Positions 16,892 to 25,308 of a DNA stretch of 64,000 nucleotides are shown here, piece by piece. The notes beneath the pieces are model-generated. The model searched no databases, had not been told where the DNA came from, and was given only the letters and a program-made list of their open reading frames with translations. This DNA is from Natroniella sulfidigena (GTDB lineage: Bacteria; Bacillota; Halanaerobiia; Halobacteroidales; Halobacteroidaceae). The stretch is taken from positions 1-64,000 of the forward strand of contig NZ_JALKBY010000010.1 in the NCBI RefSeq assembly GCF_023223645.1, written 5' to 3'. Numbering within the stretch: position 1 is the first letter of the stretch; each line of letters starts with the position of its first letter. The position numbers and the translations under genes were made by a program.

Positions 16892-16976
16892 GTTATTTAT
16901 AATTGCAAAAAAGCTATAATTGTTTTATTCTTTAGATAGAACTTTAATTTCTTATCAGAAAAGGAGCTATTATAAT

Positions 16977-17282
16977 ATGAGTAGATTAGCCCGAGAAAAA
17001 GATACTTTAAAAAAGATGGTTAAACTATTTTGTCAAAATAATCATAGTTCACAAGAGGGGTTATGCCAGGAGTGTAATCAATTACTTAGGTATGCTATTA
17101 AGCGAGTTGACAACTGTCACTACGGTGAAGAAAAACCTGTTTGTGGAAAATGTGAGATTCATTGTTATAAATCTGAAATGAGAGAAAAAGTTATTGAAAT
17201 TATGAGATATGCAGGACCTAGAATGTTATTTAAGCACCCTATATTAGCAGTCAAGCACTTGATTGATGGATTTAGGTATTAA
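16977..17282 (+). CDS. YgbA-like 'nitrous oxide-stimulated promoter' family protein
   Basis: A 101-aa cytoplasmic protein matching the PF11756 family (YgbA_NO in E. coli, induced by nitrosative stress). The cysteine pattern is typical: FC, GLCQECNQLL (Cys about 29 and 32), then NCHYG, PVCGKCEIHCY (about 55-64), so a metal or Fe-S site is likely. The C-terminal YAGPRMLFKHP is a family hallmark. The ATG at 16977 is chosen for the AAAAGGAG 8-9 bases upstream. The biochemical role is unsettled. Confidence 0.85.
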   Translation: MSRLAREKDTLKKMVKLFCQNNHSSQEGLCQECNQLLRYAIKRVDNCHYGEEKPVCGKCEIHCYKSEMREKVIEIMRYAGPRMLFKHPILAVKHLIDGFRY

Positions 17283-17360
17283 TAAATTAATAAAAGACTA
17301 TTATAATTTAGCAGAATTAAATATAATAAGATTAATAGCTAATAATTAGGGGGGCAGAAG

Positions 17361-18386
17361 ATGAATAAATCTATAGGGATTGAAAAACTTTGTCAGAAGA
17401 ATGTACCATTAGCACTACACTCTTCTTATCAAATTGGAGGTAAAGCAGCTTATTTTGCTGAACCAGAAACTACAAAAGAGTTGCTTGATTTACTTAATAG
17501 TTGTAAGAAAGTTGGATTGGATTATTATCTCTTTGGCTGTGGTACTAATATTCTCTTTCCTGATCAACCTAGGGATGACAGGATATTTATTTCACTAAAG
17601 AGATATATTGAGAGTAGATTGATTAATGGCAAATTATTTCTTTCGGCTGGGATTCCTTTATCATTGATTTCATTGTTGGGGATTATAGTTGATAAATCTG
17701 ATTTTCAATTTACCTATCTATTGCCTGGCTCTGTAGGAGCAGGGATTTATATTAATGCTAAATATTATGATGATCAACTTTCTGATCTAGTGGATACTAT
17801 TTATTATTTTGATTTAGCTAAAGATAGATTATCCTTAGAAAAGATAGCAGTTGAAGAATGTGAATTTGATTATAAAAGTTCTATTTTTCAGGATAAGCAA
17901 TGGCTGATCGTTGGTGCTGACTTTAATTTGACTGATTGTAGTCAACAAGAGCTGCAAAGAATAGATAGTTTATTAGCGAAAGTAAGAGATAAGAAATTAA
18001 ACTTGTCATCATTAACAGAATTTAAATCCTTTTTTACAACAGAAATGAATAACTTGAAAGGTGAATTAGATATTGACTGTAGTTATCTACAAGAGATTGA
18101 ACAATTTAGGGAAGAGAGAAATCATTTTGAATATCCTTGCTGTGGTTCAGTCTTTAAGAATAATTATTCATATGGTACTCCTACAGGAGCTTTAGTTGAT
18201 CAATTAGGTTTAAAAGGAAAAAAATATGGTGGAGCAATGATTGCACCATATCATGGTAACTTTATAATCAATTATAATCAAGCCCAAACATCAGATGTTT
18301 TATATTTAATTGATTTAATTACAGATGAAATTGTTAAAAATTATGGGTTTACTCCTGAACCAGAGGTTATTATCGTTGGAAATTAA
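17361..18386 (+). CDS. MurB-like UDP-N-acetylenolpyruvoylglucosamine reductase, divergent
   Basis: FAD enzyme family completing UDP-MurNAc for peptidoglycan. Visible: HSSYQIGGKAAYFAEP (20-35), FGCGTNILF (58-66), LPGSVGAGIYINA (121-133), CGSVFKN (261-267) with the catalytic Ser 263, and PEPEVIIVG at the C-terminus with the expected Glu 335. Two oddities: the usual YRxS motif reads YKSS (Lys 172 where MurB has its catalytic Arg), and the stretch between it and the Ser is about 20 residues longer than in E. coli. It may be a weakly active MurB or a paralogue; a second murB elsewhere would settle this. GGGGGGCAG precedes the ATG. Confidence 0.8.
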   Translation: MNKSIGIEKLCQKNVPLALHSSYQIGGKAAYFAEPETTKELLDLLNSCKKVGLDYYLFGCGTNILFPDQPRDDRIFISLKRYIESRLINGKLFLSAGIPLSLISLLGIIVDKSDFQFTYLLPGSVGAGIYINAKYYDDQLSDLVDTIYYFDLAKDRLSLEKIAVEECEFDYKSSIFQDKQWLIVGADFNLTDCSQQELQRIDSLLAKVRDKKLNLSSLTEFKSFFTTEMNNLKGELDIDCSYLQEIEQFREERNHFEYPCCGSVFKNNYSYGTPTGALVDQLGLKGKKYGGAMIAPYHGNFIINYNQAQTSDVLYLIDLITDEIVKNYGFTPEPEVIIVGN

Positions 18387-18444
18387 AGGTTAAGTGATGT
18401 ATTAGAGTTGATTTTTGAAAATTTTAATCTTAGAAGTCAGTTGT

Positions 18445-18464
18445 TAAATGGTCACTTATGACCA
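18445..18464. repeat. Partial copy of the 96-bp palindromic element (C3)
   Basis: TAAATGGTCACTTATGACCA matches the left end of the elements at 20311 and 24281 (TATATGGTCACTTATGAACA and TATGTAGTCACTTATGAATA) but lacks their long terminal palindrome. Confidence 0.55.
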
Positions 18465-18531
18465 AAATTAATAAATAAAAGATCAATAACATACTTATTA
18501 AAAACAGATCTAAACAAAAGAAAGGAGAAAG

Positions 18532-19248
18532 GTGATACTTTTAATTAGAAAACAGAAGCTATTTATTTTATTTGCCTGTTCTTTTATCTTAAGTGGAATT
18601 ATACTCTTGACAAGAGATAAAGTAATTACTACTATACCAGCAGTTAGCTCTGATAAGCCACTATACGGAAAGAAAATTGTTATTGATCCAGGACATGGCG
18701 GGATAGATAAAGGTTCTAGCTATGAGGATATATTAGAAAAGGATTTAAATCTTAAGGTTGGTTTAGAACTGAAAAAAATATTAATTGAGCAAGGAGCAAA
18801 AGTAATTATGACTAGACAATCTGATATAGCTTTAGATGATCAAAATAGAACTTATACTAATCGACATAAACGTGATCTACAAGCACGAGTTGATATTATT
18901 AACCATAATCAACCTGATCTATTTATTAGTTTACATGTCAATTATTTTGGAAGAAAGTTTAGAATTAGAGGGCCAATTGTCTTTTATCAAGATCATAAAA
19001 CTGAGAATAAAGTTTTAGCAGATAAATTACAGACAAGATTGAACTCAATTGAGTATGAAGGCGTTGAGATGCTTAATAACCCGAGTCGTAAGGGAGATTA
19101 TTATATTTTAAATAATACTAAATATCCTGGTGTATTGGTTGAAATGGGCTTTATTAATAAGGAAATTGACCGTTGGCTATTGACTCATCATCAATTTCAA
19201 AAGTTATTGGCCCAACAGATTTATCGTGGAATCTTAGATTACTTATAA
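18532..19248 (+). CDS. N-acetylmuramoyl-L-alanine amidase (CwlD-like, Amidase_3)
   Basis: Zn-dependent cell-wall amidase, 238 aa, with an N-terminal membrane anchor (about 8-27) and a short catalytic domain placed outside the membrane. Zn ligands are in place: IDPGHGG (His about 55), the Glu in LEKDLNLK (about 69) and SLHVN (His about 136); the catalytic Glu is in VLVEMGF. Length and topology match CwlD, which makes muramic lactam in spore cortex. The start is GTG at 18532 behind AAAGGAG. It resembles the amidase at 24538 closely (same motifs and anchor), suggesting duplication. Confidence 0.92.
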   Translation: MILLIRKQKLFILFACSFILSGIILLTRDKVITTIPAVSSDKPLYGKKIVIDPGHGGIDKGSSYEDILEKDLNLKVGLELKKILIEQGAKVIMTRQSDIALDDQNRTYTNRHKRDLQARVDIINHNQPDLFISLHVNYFGRKFRIRGPIVFYQDHKTENKVLADKLQTRLNSIEYEGVEMLNNPSRKGDYYILNNTKYPGVLVEMGFINKEIDRWLLTHHQFQKLLAQQIYRGILDYL

Positions 19249-19304
19249 TTTTAGGATTAGAGGATAAACTAAAAAATATTATTGGTAATCTAGGAGGAAA
19301 AATA

Positions 19305-19778
19305 ATGGATATTATTTATCATGATGTAGGAGGTACTCATTCAGTAATAGTAGCCTCTGCAATTCATTTAAATAAATTACCCACAGATAAAAGGCCTACG
19401 AAAGAAGAAATTTTAAATTTACCTAGGTTTGATAAGGTAAACCAACAAGAACATGGACACTTACTATATCAAGGTGATGATGAGTTTGGAAATTCAGTCT
19501 ATACAGTAGGGTATAAGTATTCTAGTAAAATTGCTTTACCATTGATTAAAGACACTTATAATCTGATAGGAAATGCAAATGATGATCTGTTATTAGTAGA
19601 TACTAAACCAACAATTAATTATACAATGAAGATAGGTGGGTTTTTATCACGAAGTTTAGGAATAGTAGGAGTAGGAAGACCGATTGTAACTAATGGTGTT
19701 TTAAATGCCTATTCTAAAATTGTTAAGTTAGTTGTAGATGTCAAAAGAAAGTTAGAGGTAGAAACAAATCAAGGTTGA
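19305..19778 (+). CDS. DUF3189 family protein
   Basis: A 157-aa protein of the DUF3189 family, common in anaerobic spore formers and of unknown function. The family signature is clear: IIYHDVGGTHSVIVASAIHL (3-22), LPRFDKVNQQEHG, LLYQGDDEFGNSVYTVG. The opening resembles a nucleotide-binding loop, but no catalysis is shown. The ATG at 19305 is supported by TAGGAGGAA just upstream. It follows the amidase by 57 bp and probably shares its transcript. It ends one base before the converging FxsA gene. Confidence 0.9.
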   Translation: MDIIYHDVGGTHSVIVASAIHLNKLPTDKRPTKEEILNLPRFDKVNQQEHGHLLYQGDDEFGNSVYTVGYKYSSKIALPLIKDTYNLIGNANDDLLLVDTKPTINYTMKIGGFLSRSLGIVGVGRPIVTNGVLNAYSKIVKLVVDVKRKLEVETNQG

Positions 19779-19779
19779 T

Positions 19780-20208
19780 TTATTCATCTTCTATTTTGAT
19801 ATCTACTTCTTCTTGACTATTATTAGAAGAGAATTGAACTCTGCCAGTAGTAATTAATTTGCTTAATCTATGTTTAGTCAATATCTTTATTTTACTTCTA
19901 GTTAGTGGAATGATACAAGAAAACCCACCTAAGTCAGTCAATAAACCTGGTGTAATTAACATTGCCCCTCCAATTAGGATTAATAAGCCATCGACTAGAT
20001 TATCGGTGGGCATCTTTCCTTGTTCTAAAGAAGCATTTATCTTACTAATCGTTGATGTTCCCTCTAACTTGGTTAATTTGGCCCCGATAATTCCTGTAAT
20101 AGCAACTAATAAGATAGTAGAAGTTGTCCCCCACAAATGGCTTAATCTAATTAAAAGGGTTAACTCAAGTAATGGAATGACTGTAAATAATAAGATTAAT
20201 TTAAGCAA
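19780..20208 (-). CDS. fxsA: FxsA family membrane protein
   Basis: A 142-aa cytoplasmic-membrane protein of the FxsA family (named for suppression of F-plasmid exclusion of phage T7). Three to four hydrophobic segments, with the hallmark TGIIGAKLTKLEG (38-50) and GGAMLITPGLLTDLGGF (80-96), then a charged tail. The start has AAGGAGGGATC upstream. Convergent with the DUF3189 gene, with one base between the stops. Confidence 0.92.
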   Translation of the reverse strand: MLKLILLFTVIPLLELTLLIRLSHLWGTTSTILLVAITGIIGAKLTKLEGTSTISKINASLEQGKMPTDNLVDGLLILIGGAMLITPGLLTDLGGFSCIIPLTRSKIKILTKHRLSKLITTGRVQFSSNNSQEEVDIKIEDE

Positions 20209-20310
20209 GATGATCCCTCCTTAAAGAAGTATTAGTTTATTTTATTCAAGTTCATTTAAAAAGGTTTATAGTAATTTTAACCAAAATTTTTTGATGCCAT
20301 GTTTACTTGT

Positions 20311-20406
20311 TATATGGTCACTTATGAACAGATATAAATAAAAAATAACCTAGGCTCAAATTTTTTACTGTATAAATAGATTTAAATCTATTTATACAGT
20401 AAAAAA
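20311..20406. repeat. 96-bp palindromic element (copy C1)
   Basis: Begins TATATGGTCACTTATGAACA and ends in a perfect, loopless 46-bp palindrome (20361-20406) with centre ATTTAAAT and T6/A6 ends. The palindrome can act as a two-way terminator for the flanking minus-strand lipoprotein gene. A second copy of exactly the same length lies at 24281. Confidence 0.85.
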
Positions 20407-20467
20407 GAGAGGATTTAACCCCTCTTCTTGATTGGTCTATATTTGAACTTAAATCAATTGTTTAGAG

Positions 20468-21364
20468 TTACTCGGTTTCTTCCAAAGTTAATTTTTCTTC
20501 TAATTTAGTTACTTCTTCAGCAGTAACTTCTACTTCTAGAGTTTGAGATTGATAAGTTGTACCTTCATCTTCAATATAAGCTATAATATCATAAGTACCT
20601 TCTTCTAGCCCTCGTAATCTAAAGGAGCCAACTGGTTTAATCTCACCATTTTTAGTTTCTGTTTCTTCTGTAGTGGCTACTGTAGAAATATCAGTTCCTA
20701 TAGCTTCTACGATCACATCTTGATCAGTAATTGCATTTCCGTCTTCATCTGTTACTCTACCTTCTATATCACCTGAAACAACTTGATTAATAACATTAAT
20801 AGCAGTAGGCTTTAATGAGAAACCTTGATTACTATTTCCTCTAGAATTTAATATTTCTCTTACATCAGCATCAAGAAGTAAACGCGTAATTGTTCCATCT
20901 TCAATAGTAAAGTTGTGATTAATTTTCAATCCAGTTTGTTCTCCACTTGGAACAAATAAACCTTCTGATTCTTGATCAAGATCTTCATTATAGACTACAT
21001 TGGATTTCAGTTCTCCATCGTCAGTTAATTCATTTCCATCGGCTAAGATTAATCTGATTTGATTATAATTACCGGACTCTAACATTTTTTGTCCTAGTAA
21101 TTCTTCATCAAATCTTAAATCTAATAGATTAATCCGAAATTCACCACCTTGATCATTAAAGTCATTAATAGTTTCCCAACTATGCCCATCTCTTTTAACT
21201 TGCACCTCATCTAAAGTTACATTAACCTCAGCTATTTCATTGACGGGTGCATCTGCTAAAGATAAAGCTAACTCACCGCCATTACTGCTAGAAGTACTAC
21301 AACCAGCTAAAATCAAACCTAAAGCTAGAGTAATTATTAAAATTGTTATTCTTTTATCAAACAT
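20468..21364 (-). CDS. DUF4382 lipoprotein with Ig-like tail
   Basis: A 298-aa secreted lipoprotein with a signal peptide and lipobox LILAGC (Cys about 22). The DUF4382 domain (about 30-190) shows the typical LSLADAPVNEIAEVNVTLDEV and YNQIRLILADG. A carboxypeptidase-regulatory-like beta-sandwich (about 193-285) follows, with GDIEGRVTDEDGNAI and GSFRLRGLEEGTYDIIAY. Likely on the outer face of a membrane; ligand unknown. AAGGAGCTG precedes the ATG. The elements C1 and B3 flank it. Confidence 0.9.
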   Translation of the reverse strand: MFDKRITILIITLALGLILAGCSTSSSNGGELALSLADAPVNEIAEVNVTLDEVQVKRDGHSWETINDFNDQGGEFRINLLDLRFDEELLGQKMLESGNYNQIRLILADGNELTDDGELKSNVVYNEDLDQESEGLFVPSGEQTGLKINHNFTIEDGTITRLLLDADVREILNSRGNSNQGFSLKPTAINVINQVVSGDIEGRVTDEDGNAITDQDVIVEAIGTDISTVATTEETETKNGEIKPVGSFRLRGLEEGTYDIIAYIEDEGTTYQSQTLEVEVTAEEVTKLEEKLTLEETE

Positions 21365-21521
21365 TTTATCAGCTCCTTGTAAATAATAGGGTTCATTTAT
21401 TATTTTTACGTGGATTATCTTAAATTACAATAGAAAAATAATCCAATAAATTTGATTGAAATTGGAAATAATTCTTTAATTTTAGTTGAGAGTAGGATAT
21501 TATATATATGTTCGAGCTTAA

Positions 21522-21706
21522 TTGATATAAAGCTTCACTTTATATCAATAGTTTATAGTTGATAATTGATAGTGGATAGTTAAAACCATAAAACATAAAA
21601 AACACATTCTCCCTTAGTTATAAAGGCTTTAAAAGGGTTAGCTTTTAAATTTTAACTATCAATTTTAAACTATCAATTATCAATTGAAGTTACACAATAT
21701 TGTAAT
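21522..21706. repeat. 7-bp array element (copy B3)
   Basis: Starts with hairpin TTGATATAAAG/CTTTATATCAA (21522-21548), then heptamer-like TAGTTGATAATTGATAGTGGATAG, a middle, and inverted TAACTATCAATT...TATCAATTATCAATTG. It occupies most of the 21365-21761 gap; the remainder is AT-rich with no gene visible. Confidence 0.7.
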
Positions 21707-21761
21707 ATAATTTCAACTTTAATTGTTAATAATAAAAAAACAGAGAGGAGTTACAATCAAA

Positions 21762-24245
21762 ATGTATAACTATACAGAAAATAAACCAGAGTTATTATCA
21801 CCAGTAGGTAATCAAGAAAGTCTATTAGCAGCTATTAGTAATGGTTGTGATGCAGTGTATTTAGGAGGTAAAGCTTTTAATGCTCGCCGAAGAGCCGATA
21901 ATTTTGATTTAGAGGAACTGGGAGAAGCGATTGAATATGCCCATTTAAGAGAGGTTGAGGTCTATCTGACCGTTAATACGTTATATAAGGATGATGAATT
22001 AGCAGATGTAGTTAAATTTATTAAAGAGGTTTATAAATTGGGAATAGATGCAATTATAGTTCAGGATTTGGGGTTGGCCCGGTTAGTTAATCAAGTTCTT
22101 CCTAACCTAGAGTTACATGCTAGTACTCAGTTGACAGTTCATAATTTGGAAGGAGTGAAGTACTTAGAAAGTTTAGGTTTTTCTCGAGTTGTCTTAGCTA
22201 GGGAGTTGACTTTAACTGAGATTGAGGAGATCGTTCAAAATACTGAATTAGAGATTGAGACATTTGTTCATGGAGCATTATGTGTTTCATATTCAGGTCA
22301 ATGCCTGTTAAGTAGTATGATTGGAGGGCGAAGTGGTAATCGTGGTTTATGTGCTCAGCCATGTCGTTTACCTTATACTCTAGTTGACTTAGAAACTGAA
22401 GAAGTTATTAATGATGAGTTTGCTAAACAGCATCTACTCAGCCCTAAAGATATTAATACTTTAGAATTGATACCTGATTTAATTGAAGCAGGTATTTCTT
22501 CCTTTAAGATAGAAGGACGGATGAAACGTCCAGAGTATGTAGCAGTAGTAACAGAAAACTATCGTAATTACATAGATCAATATTTTAATCAGCAGGGAAA
22601 TTTTGTAGTGGATAATCAAGATCAAAAAGAGGTTAAACAACTCTTTAATCGCAATGGATTTATTCCCGGTTATTACTTAGGAAAAGAGAACTTAGAGTTG
22701 ATCAGTTATCAACGACCAAAAAATTGGGGAGTTAAGATTGGAGAGGTAATTGCTTATGATCAGCAGAGTATGGAATGTAGAATTAAATTGGAACGAGCTG
22801 TTAAAGAAGGGGATGGGATTGAGATTTGGACTGAAGAGGGTAGAAACCCTGGTTTAACTTTATCTGAGCCAGAAAAATTAACTGATGAATTATTGGTTGT
22901 AAAGACCAAAGGGCAGATAAAACCAGGGGATTTAGTATATCGAACTTCGCAAAAGGAATTATTAGATAGGTTACAGGAGAGTTATCAAGATTTAAATCAG
23001 CGGAAGAAGATAGAGGTCTTTGGGCATTTATCAGCTCAGTTAGATCAACCACTACAGCTTAACCTCTGGGACCAAGCAGGTCATCATGTTACTGTTAAGA
23101 GTGACTTTTATCCAGAAAGGGCTAAAAAAGAACCAGTTACAATAGAGAAGATTAAAGAACAGTTGACTAGGTTAGGTTCAACTCCTTATCAATTACTTGA
23201 TTTGGGAATTGAACTCGATAAAAATATTTTTATTCCAGTATCTAAGTTAAACCAATTGCGACAACTAGCAGTGGAAAGGTTAAATGAAAAGCGATTAAAG
23301 GAATTTTTACCGACTGAGGATGACTTGGAAATTGAACTTCCTAAACTGGAGAACAAATTACCGACTAGTGATAAACCAAAATTAAGTGTTTGTTGTAATA
23401 AACGAGATCATCTAACTGAAATTGCTAGTTTATCTGAAGTAGATAGAATTTATTATGAAATTGGTAATTTAACTGATCAGGAAATTTTAACCTTAGTTGA
23501 TCAAATTAAAACTGAAGTAGAAGAGTTATTTATTAAATTTCCCCGAGTTGCTCGTCAACAAGAGATGATAGAATTCAAACAAAAAGTTGAGTTATTAGAA
23601 GAAACAGCAATAGATGGTTATTTAGTTTCTCAACTAGGAATGGCAGAATTATTAACAAAGACTAACAAGAAATTAATAGCTGATTACCCACTCAATAATT
23701 TTAATAGTTATACAGTTAATCATTGGCAACAGAAAGATTATCAAACAGTAACTCTGTCACCTGAACTTAATTTGAAGGAGATAAAAGAAATAACTGCTAA
23801 TAGTCAGATTGAAACTGAAGTAGTTGTCTATGGTTATTTGCCGGTCATGGTCAGTGAATATTGTCCAATTGGTGCTGTTAATAAAGGTTTTGATTCTAGG
23901 CGAGATTGTAATCAAGACTGTGTAACAAAGAGAAAATATGGTTTAATGGATCGCAAAGATTATATTTTCCCGATTACTACAGATTGTACTTGCTGTCGAT
24001 CTACTATTTATAATTGTTATCCTGTTTATGTTTTAGATTACTTACCTAAAATTGTTAATACAGGATGTGAATTTTATCGTTTAGATATTAACTGGGAGGA
24101 AAAAGAAGAAGTGATCAAGATAATTAAAAACTATTATCAAAAGATTAATAATCCTGAAATGATTACTGAAGAAATGAACCTACTTAATTATAAGTTTAAG
24201 AAAGAAGGATATACTACAGGTCATTTTAACCGAGGAGTAGAATAG
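21762..24245 (+). CDS. U32 family protein with DUF3656 (RNA hydroxylation type)
   Basis: An 827-aa cytoplasmic protein of the U32 'peptidase/collagenase' family. The N-terminal U32 domain carries ELLSPVGNQESLLAAI, DAVYLGGKAFNARRRADNF and the Cys-rich signature around CVSYSGQCLLSSMIGGRSGN with CAQPCR, whose cysteines bind an Fe-S cluster in relatives. Late cysteines (PIGAVNKG, CTCCRSTIYNCYP) follow. In E. coli relatives RlhA and TrhP act in 23S rRNA and tRNA hydroxylation, so RNA modification is more likely than proteolysis. The ATG at 21762 follows GAGAGGAG. A hairpin overlaps the stop. Confidence 0.9.
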   Translation: MYNYTENKPELLSPVGNQESLLAAISNGCDAVYLGGKAFNARRRADNFDLEELGEAIEYAHLREVEVYLTVNTLYKDDELADVVKFIKEVYKLGIDAIIVQDLGLARLVNQVLPNLELHASTQLTVHNLEGVKYLESLGFSRVVLARELTLTEIEEIVQNTELEIETFVHGALCVSYSGQCLLSSMIGGRSGNRGLCAQPCRLPYTLVDLETEEVINDEFAKQHLLSPKDINTLELIPDLIEAGISSFKIEGRMKRPEYVAVVTENYRNYIDQYFNQQGNFVVDNQDQKEVKQLFNRNGFIPGYYLGKENLELISYQRPKNWGVKIGEVIAYDQQSMECRIKLERAVKEGDGIEIWTEEGRNPGLTLSEPEKLTDELLVVKTKGQIKPGDLVYRTSQKELLDRLQESYQDLNQRKKIEVFGHLSAQLDQPLQLNLWDQAGHHVTVKSDFYPERAKKEPVTIEKIKEQLTRLGSTPYQLLDLGIELDKNIFIPVSKLNQLRQLAVERLNEKRLKEFLPTEDDLEIELPKLENKLPTSDKPKLSVCCNKRDHLTEIASLSEVDRIYYEIGNLTDQEILTLVDQIKTEVEELFIKFPRVARQQEMIEFKQKVELLEETAIDGYLVSQLGMAELLTKTNKKLIADYPLNNFNSYTVNHWQQKDYQTVTLSPELNLKEIKEITANSQIETEVVVYGYLPVMVSEYCPIGAVNKGFDSRRDCNQDCVTKRKYGLMDRKDYIFPITTDCTCCRSTIYNCYPVYVLDYLPKIVNTGCEFYRLDINWEEKEEVIKIIKNYYQKINNPEMITEEMNLLNYKFKKEGYTTGHFNRGVE

Positions 24246-24263
24246 TTAATAGCTATTCTACTC
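24235..24263 (+). terminator. Hairpin over the stop of the U32 gene
   Basis: An 11-bp perfect stem, GAGTAGAATAG (24235-24245) with CTATTCTACTC (24253-24263), includes the TAG stop. The T run is weak. Confidence 0.6.
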
Positions 24264-24280
24264 GTATAATATTCACTTCT

Positions 24281-24376
24281 TATGTAGTCACTTATGAATA
24301 TAAAAAATTAAAAATACCTCTCCAGTCAAGTTTTTTATTATAAAAATAGATTTAAATCTATTTTTATAATAAAAAA
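24281..24376. repeat. 96-bp palindromic element (copy C2)
   Basis: Same plan and length as 20311-20406: GTCACTTATGA near the left end, then a perfect 46-bp palindrome (24331-24376). Relative to C1 the left arm differs at three bases and all three are mirrored in the right arm. Confidence 0.85.
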
Positions 24377-24377
24377 C

Positions 24378-24455
24378 AAACCTTTTAGTTTGAGTTTGAA
24401 ACTAAGCCAACCGTTAAAAGCATAAGGGTTTAGATTTTACTTAAACTTAAGCTTA
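24378..24455. repeat. 6-bp array element (copy A5)
   Basis: TTTTAG, TTTGAG, TTTGAA, ACTAAG on the left; ACTTAA, ACTTAA, GCTTAA on the right in inverted orientation, about 35 bases apart. Directly follows element C2. Confidence 0.65.
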
Positions 24456-24537
24456 ATATCAATTATAATTTCAAACTTGCTTGAATAGCTTAGAATTAAG
24501 AATAAGAAATAGTTAAAATAAATAAGGGCGTGTAATT

Positions 24538-25272
24538 ATGATTATGATTTTTAAAAGATGGAAGTTATATTTGACTATATTATTTATTCTTATCTTCTTC
24601 TTTTCATTACAACAATTTAAATTAGTTGAAAAAATTTTTGAAAGTGATCCACTCGCTGATAAGACTATTGTAATTGATCCAGGGCATGGGGGAATAGATG
24701 GAGGAACTAGCTACAATAACTTATTAGAAAAGGATCTTAACTTAGAAGTTGGTTTGAAATTAAGAGAGTTATTAGAAGCAAGAGATAATCTAACTGTAAT
24801 TATGACTAGGAATGAAGATACTGCATTAGATCACCTTAATCAATATTCAAGAAGCAGACACCAACGTGATCTAATGGCTAGAATAGATATAGTCAATCAA
24901 GAAAAGGTTGATTTATTTATCAGCTTACATGTTGATGCTCGAACTGGTCAACCTGAAATGCAAGGGCCAACGGTTTTGTACTACCCTCGCCATAGAGAAA
25001 ATCAAAAGCTAGCCGAGATATTACAGAAGTATCTTAATCAGATTGATTATCCTAATTTTAATCCTCCTTCACATCAAGCTCGCCAAAGAGATTTTTATAT
25101 CCTAAAAGCTAAAAATACACCAGGAGTAATTGTTGAATTAGGATTCATTACTAATCACCTAAATAGAAAGTTATTACAACAAGATAGTTATCAACAAGCA
25201 CTGGCTAAGGCAATCTATGAAGGGGTTGAAGAGTATTTTTCTAGTTTCAGCTTTTTAACGGGGAGTTTTTAA
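24538..25272 (+). CDS. N-acetylmuramoyl-L-alanine amidase (CwlD-like)
   Basis: A 244-aa paralogue of the amidase at 18532. N-terminal membrane anchor (about 9-25), Amidase_3 domain with IDPGHGGIDGG, Glu in LEKDLNLE, SLHVDAR and VIVELGF, so all Zn and catalytic residues are present. The ribosome site is weak (AAGGGCG). The next gene, a divergent polysaccharide deacetylase, starts 37 bp on and probably shares the transcript, making a cell-wall remodelling pair. Confidence 0.92.
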   Translation: MIMIFKRWKLYLTILFILIFFFSLQQFKLVEKIFESDPLADKTIVIDPGHGGIDGGTSYNNLLEKDLNLEVGLKLRELLEARDNLTVIMTRNEDTALDHLNQYSRSRHQRDLMARIDIVNQEKVDLFISLHVDARTGQPEMQGPTVLYYPRHRENQKLAEILQKYLNQIDYPNFNPPSHQARQRDFYILKAKNTPGVIVELGFITNHLNRKLLQQDSYQQALAKAIYEGVEEYFSSFSFLTGSF

Positions 25273-25308
25273 CTTTAAATTAAATGGAGTTTGGAGTGTT
25301 GAGATGAA

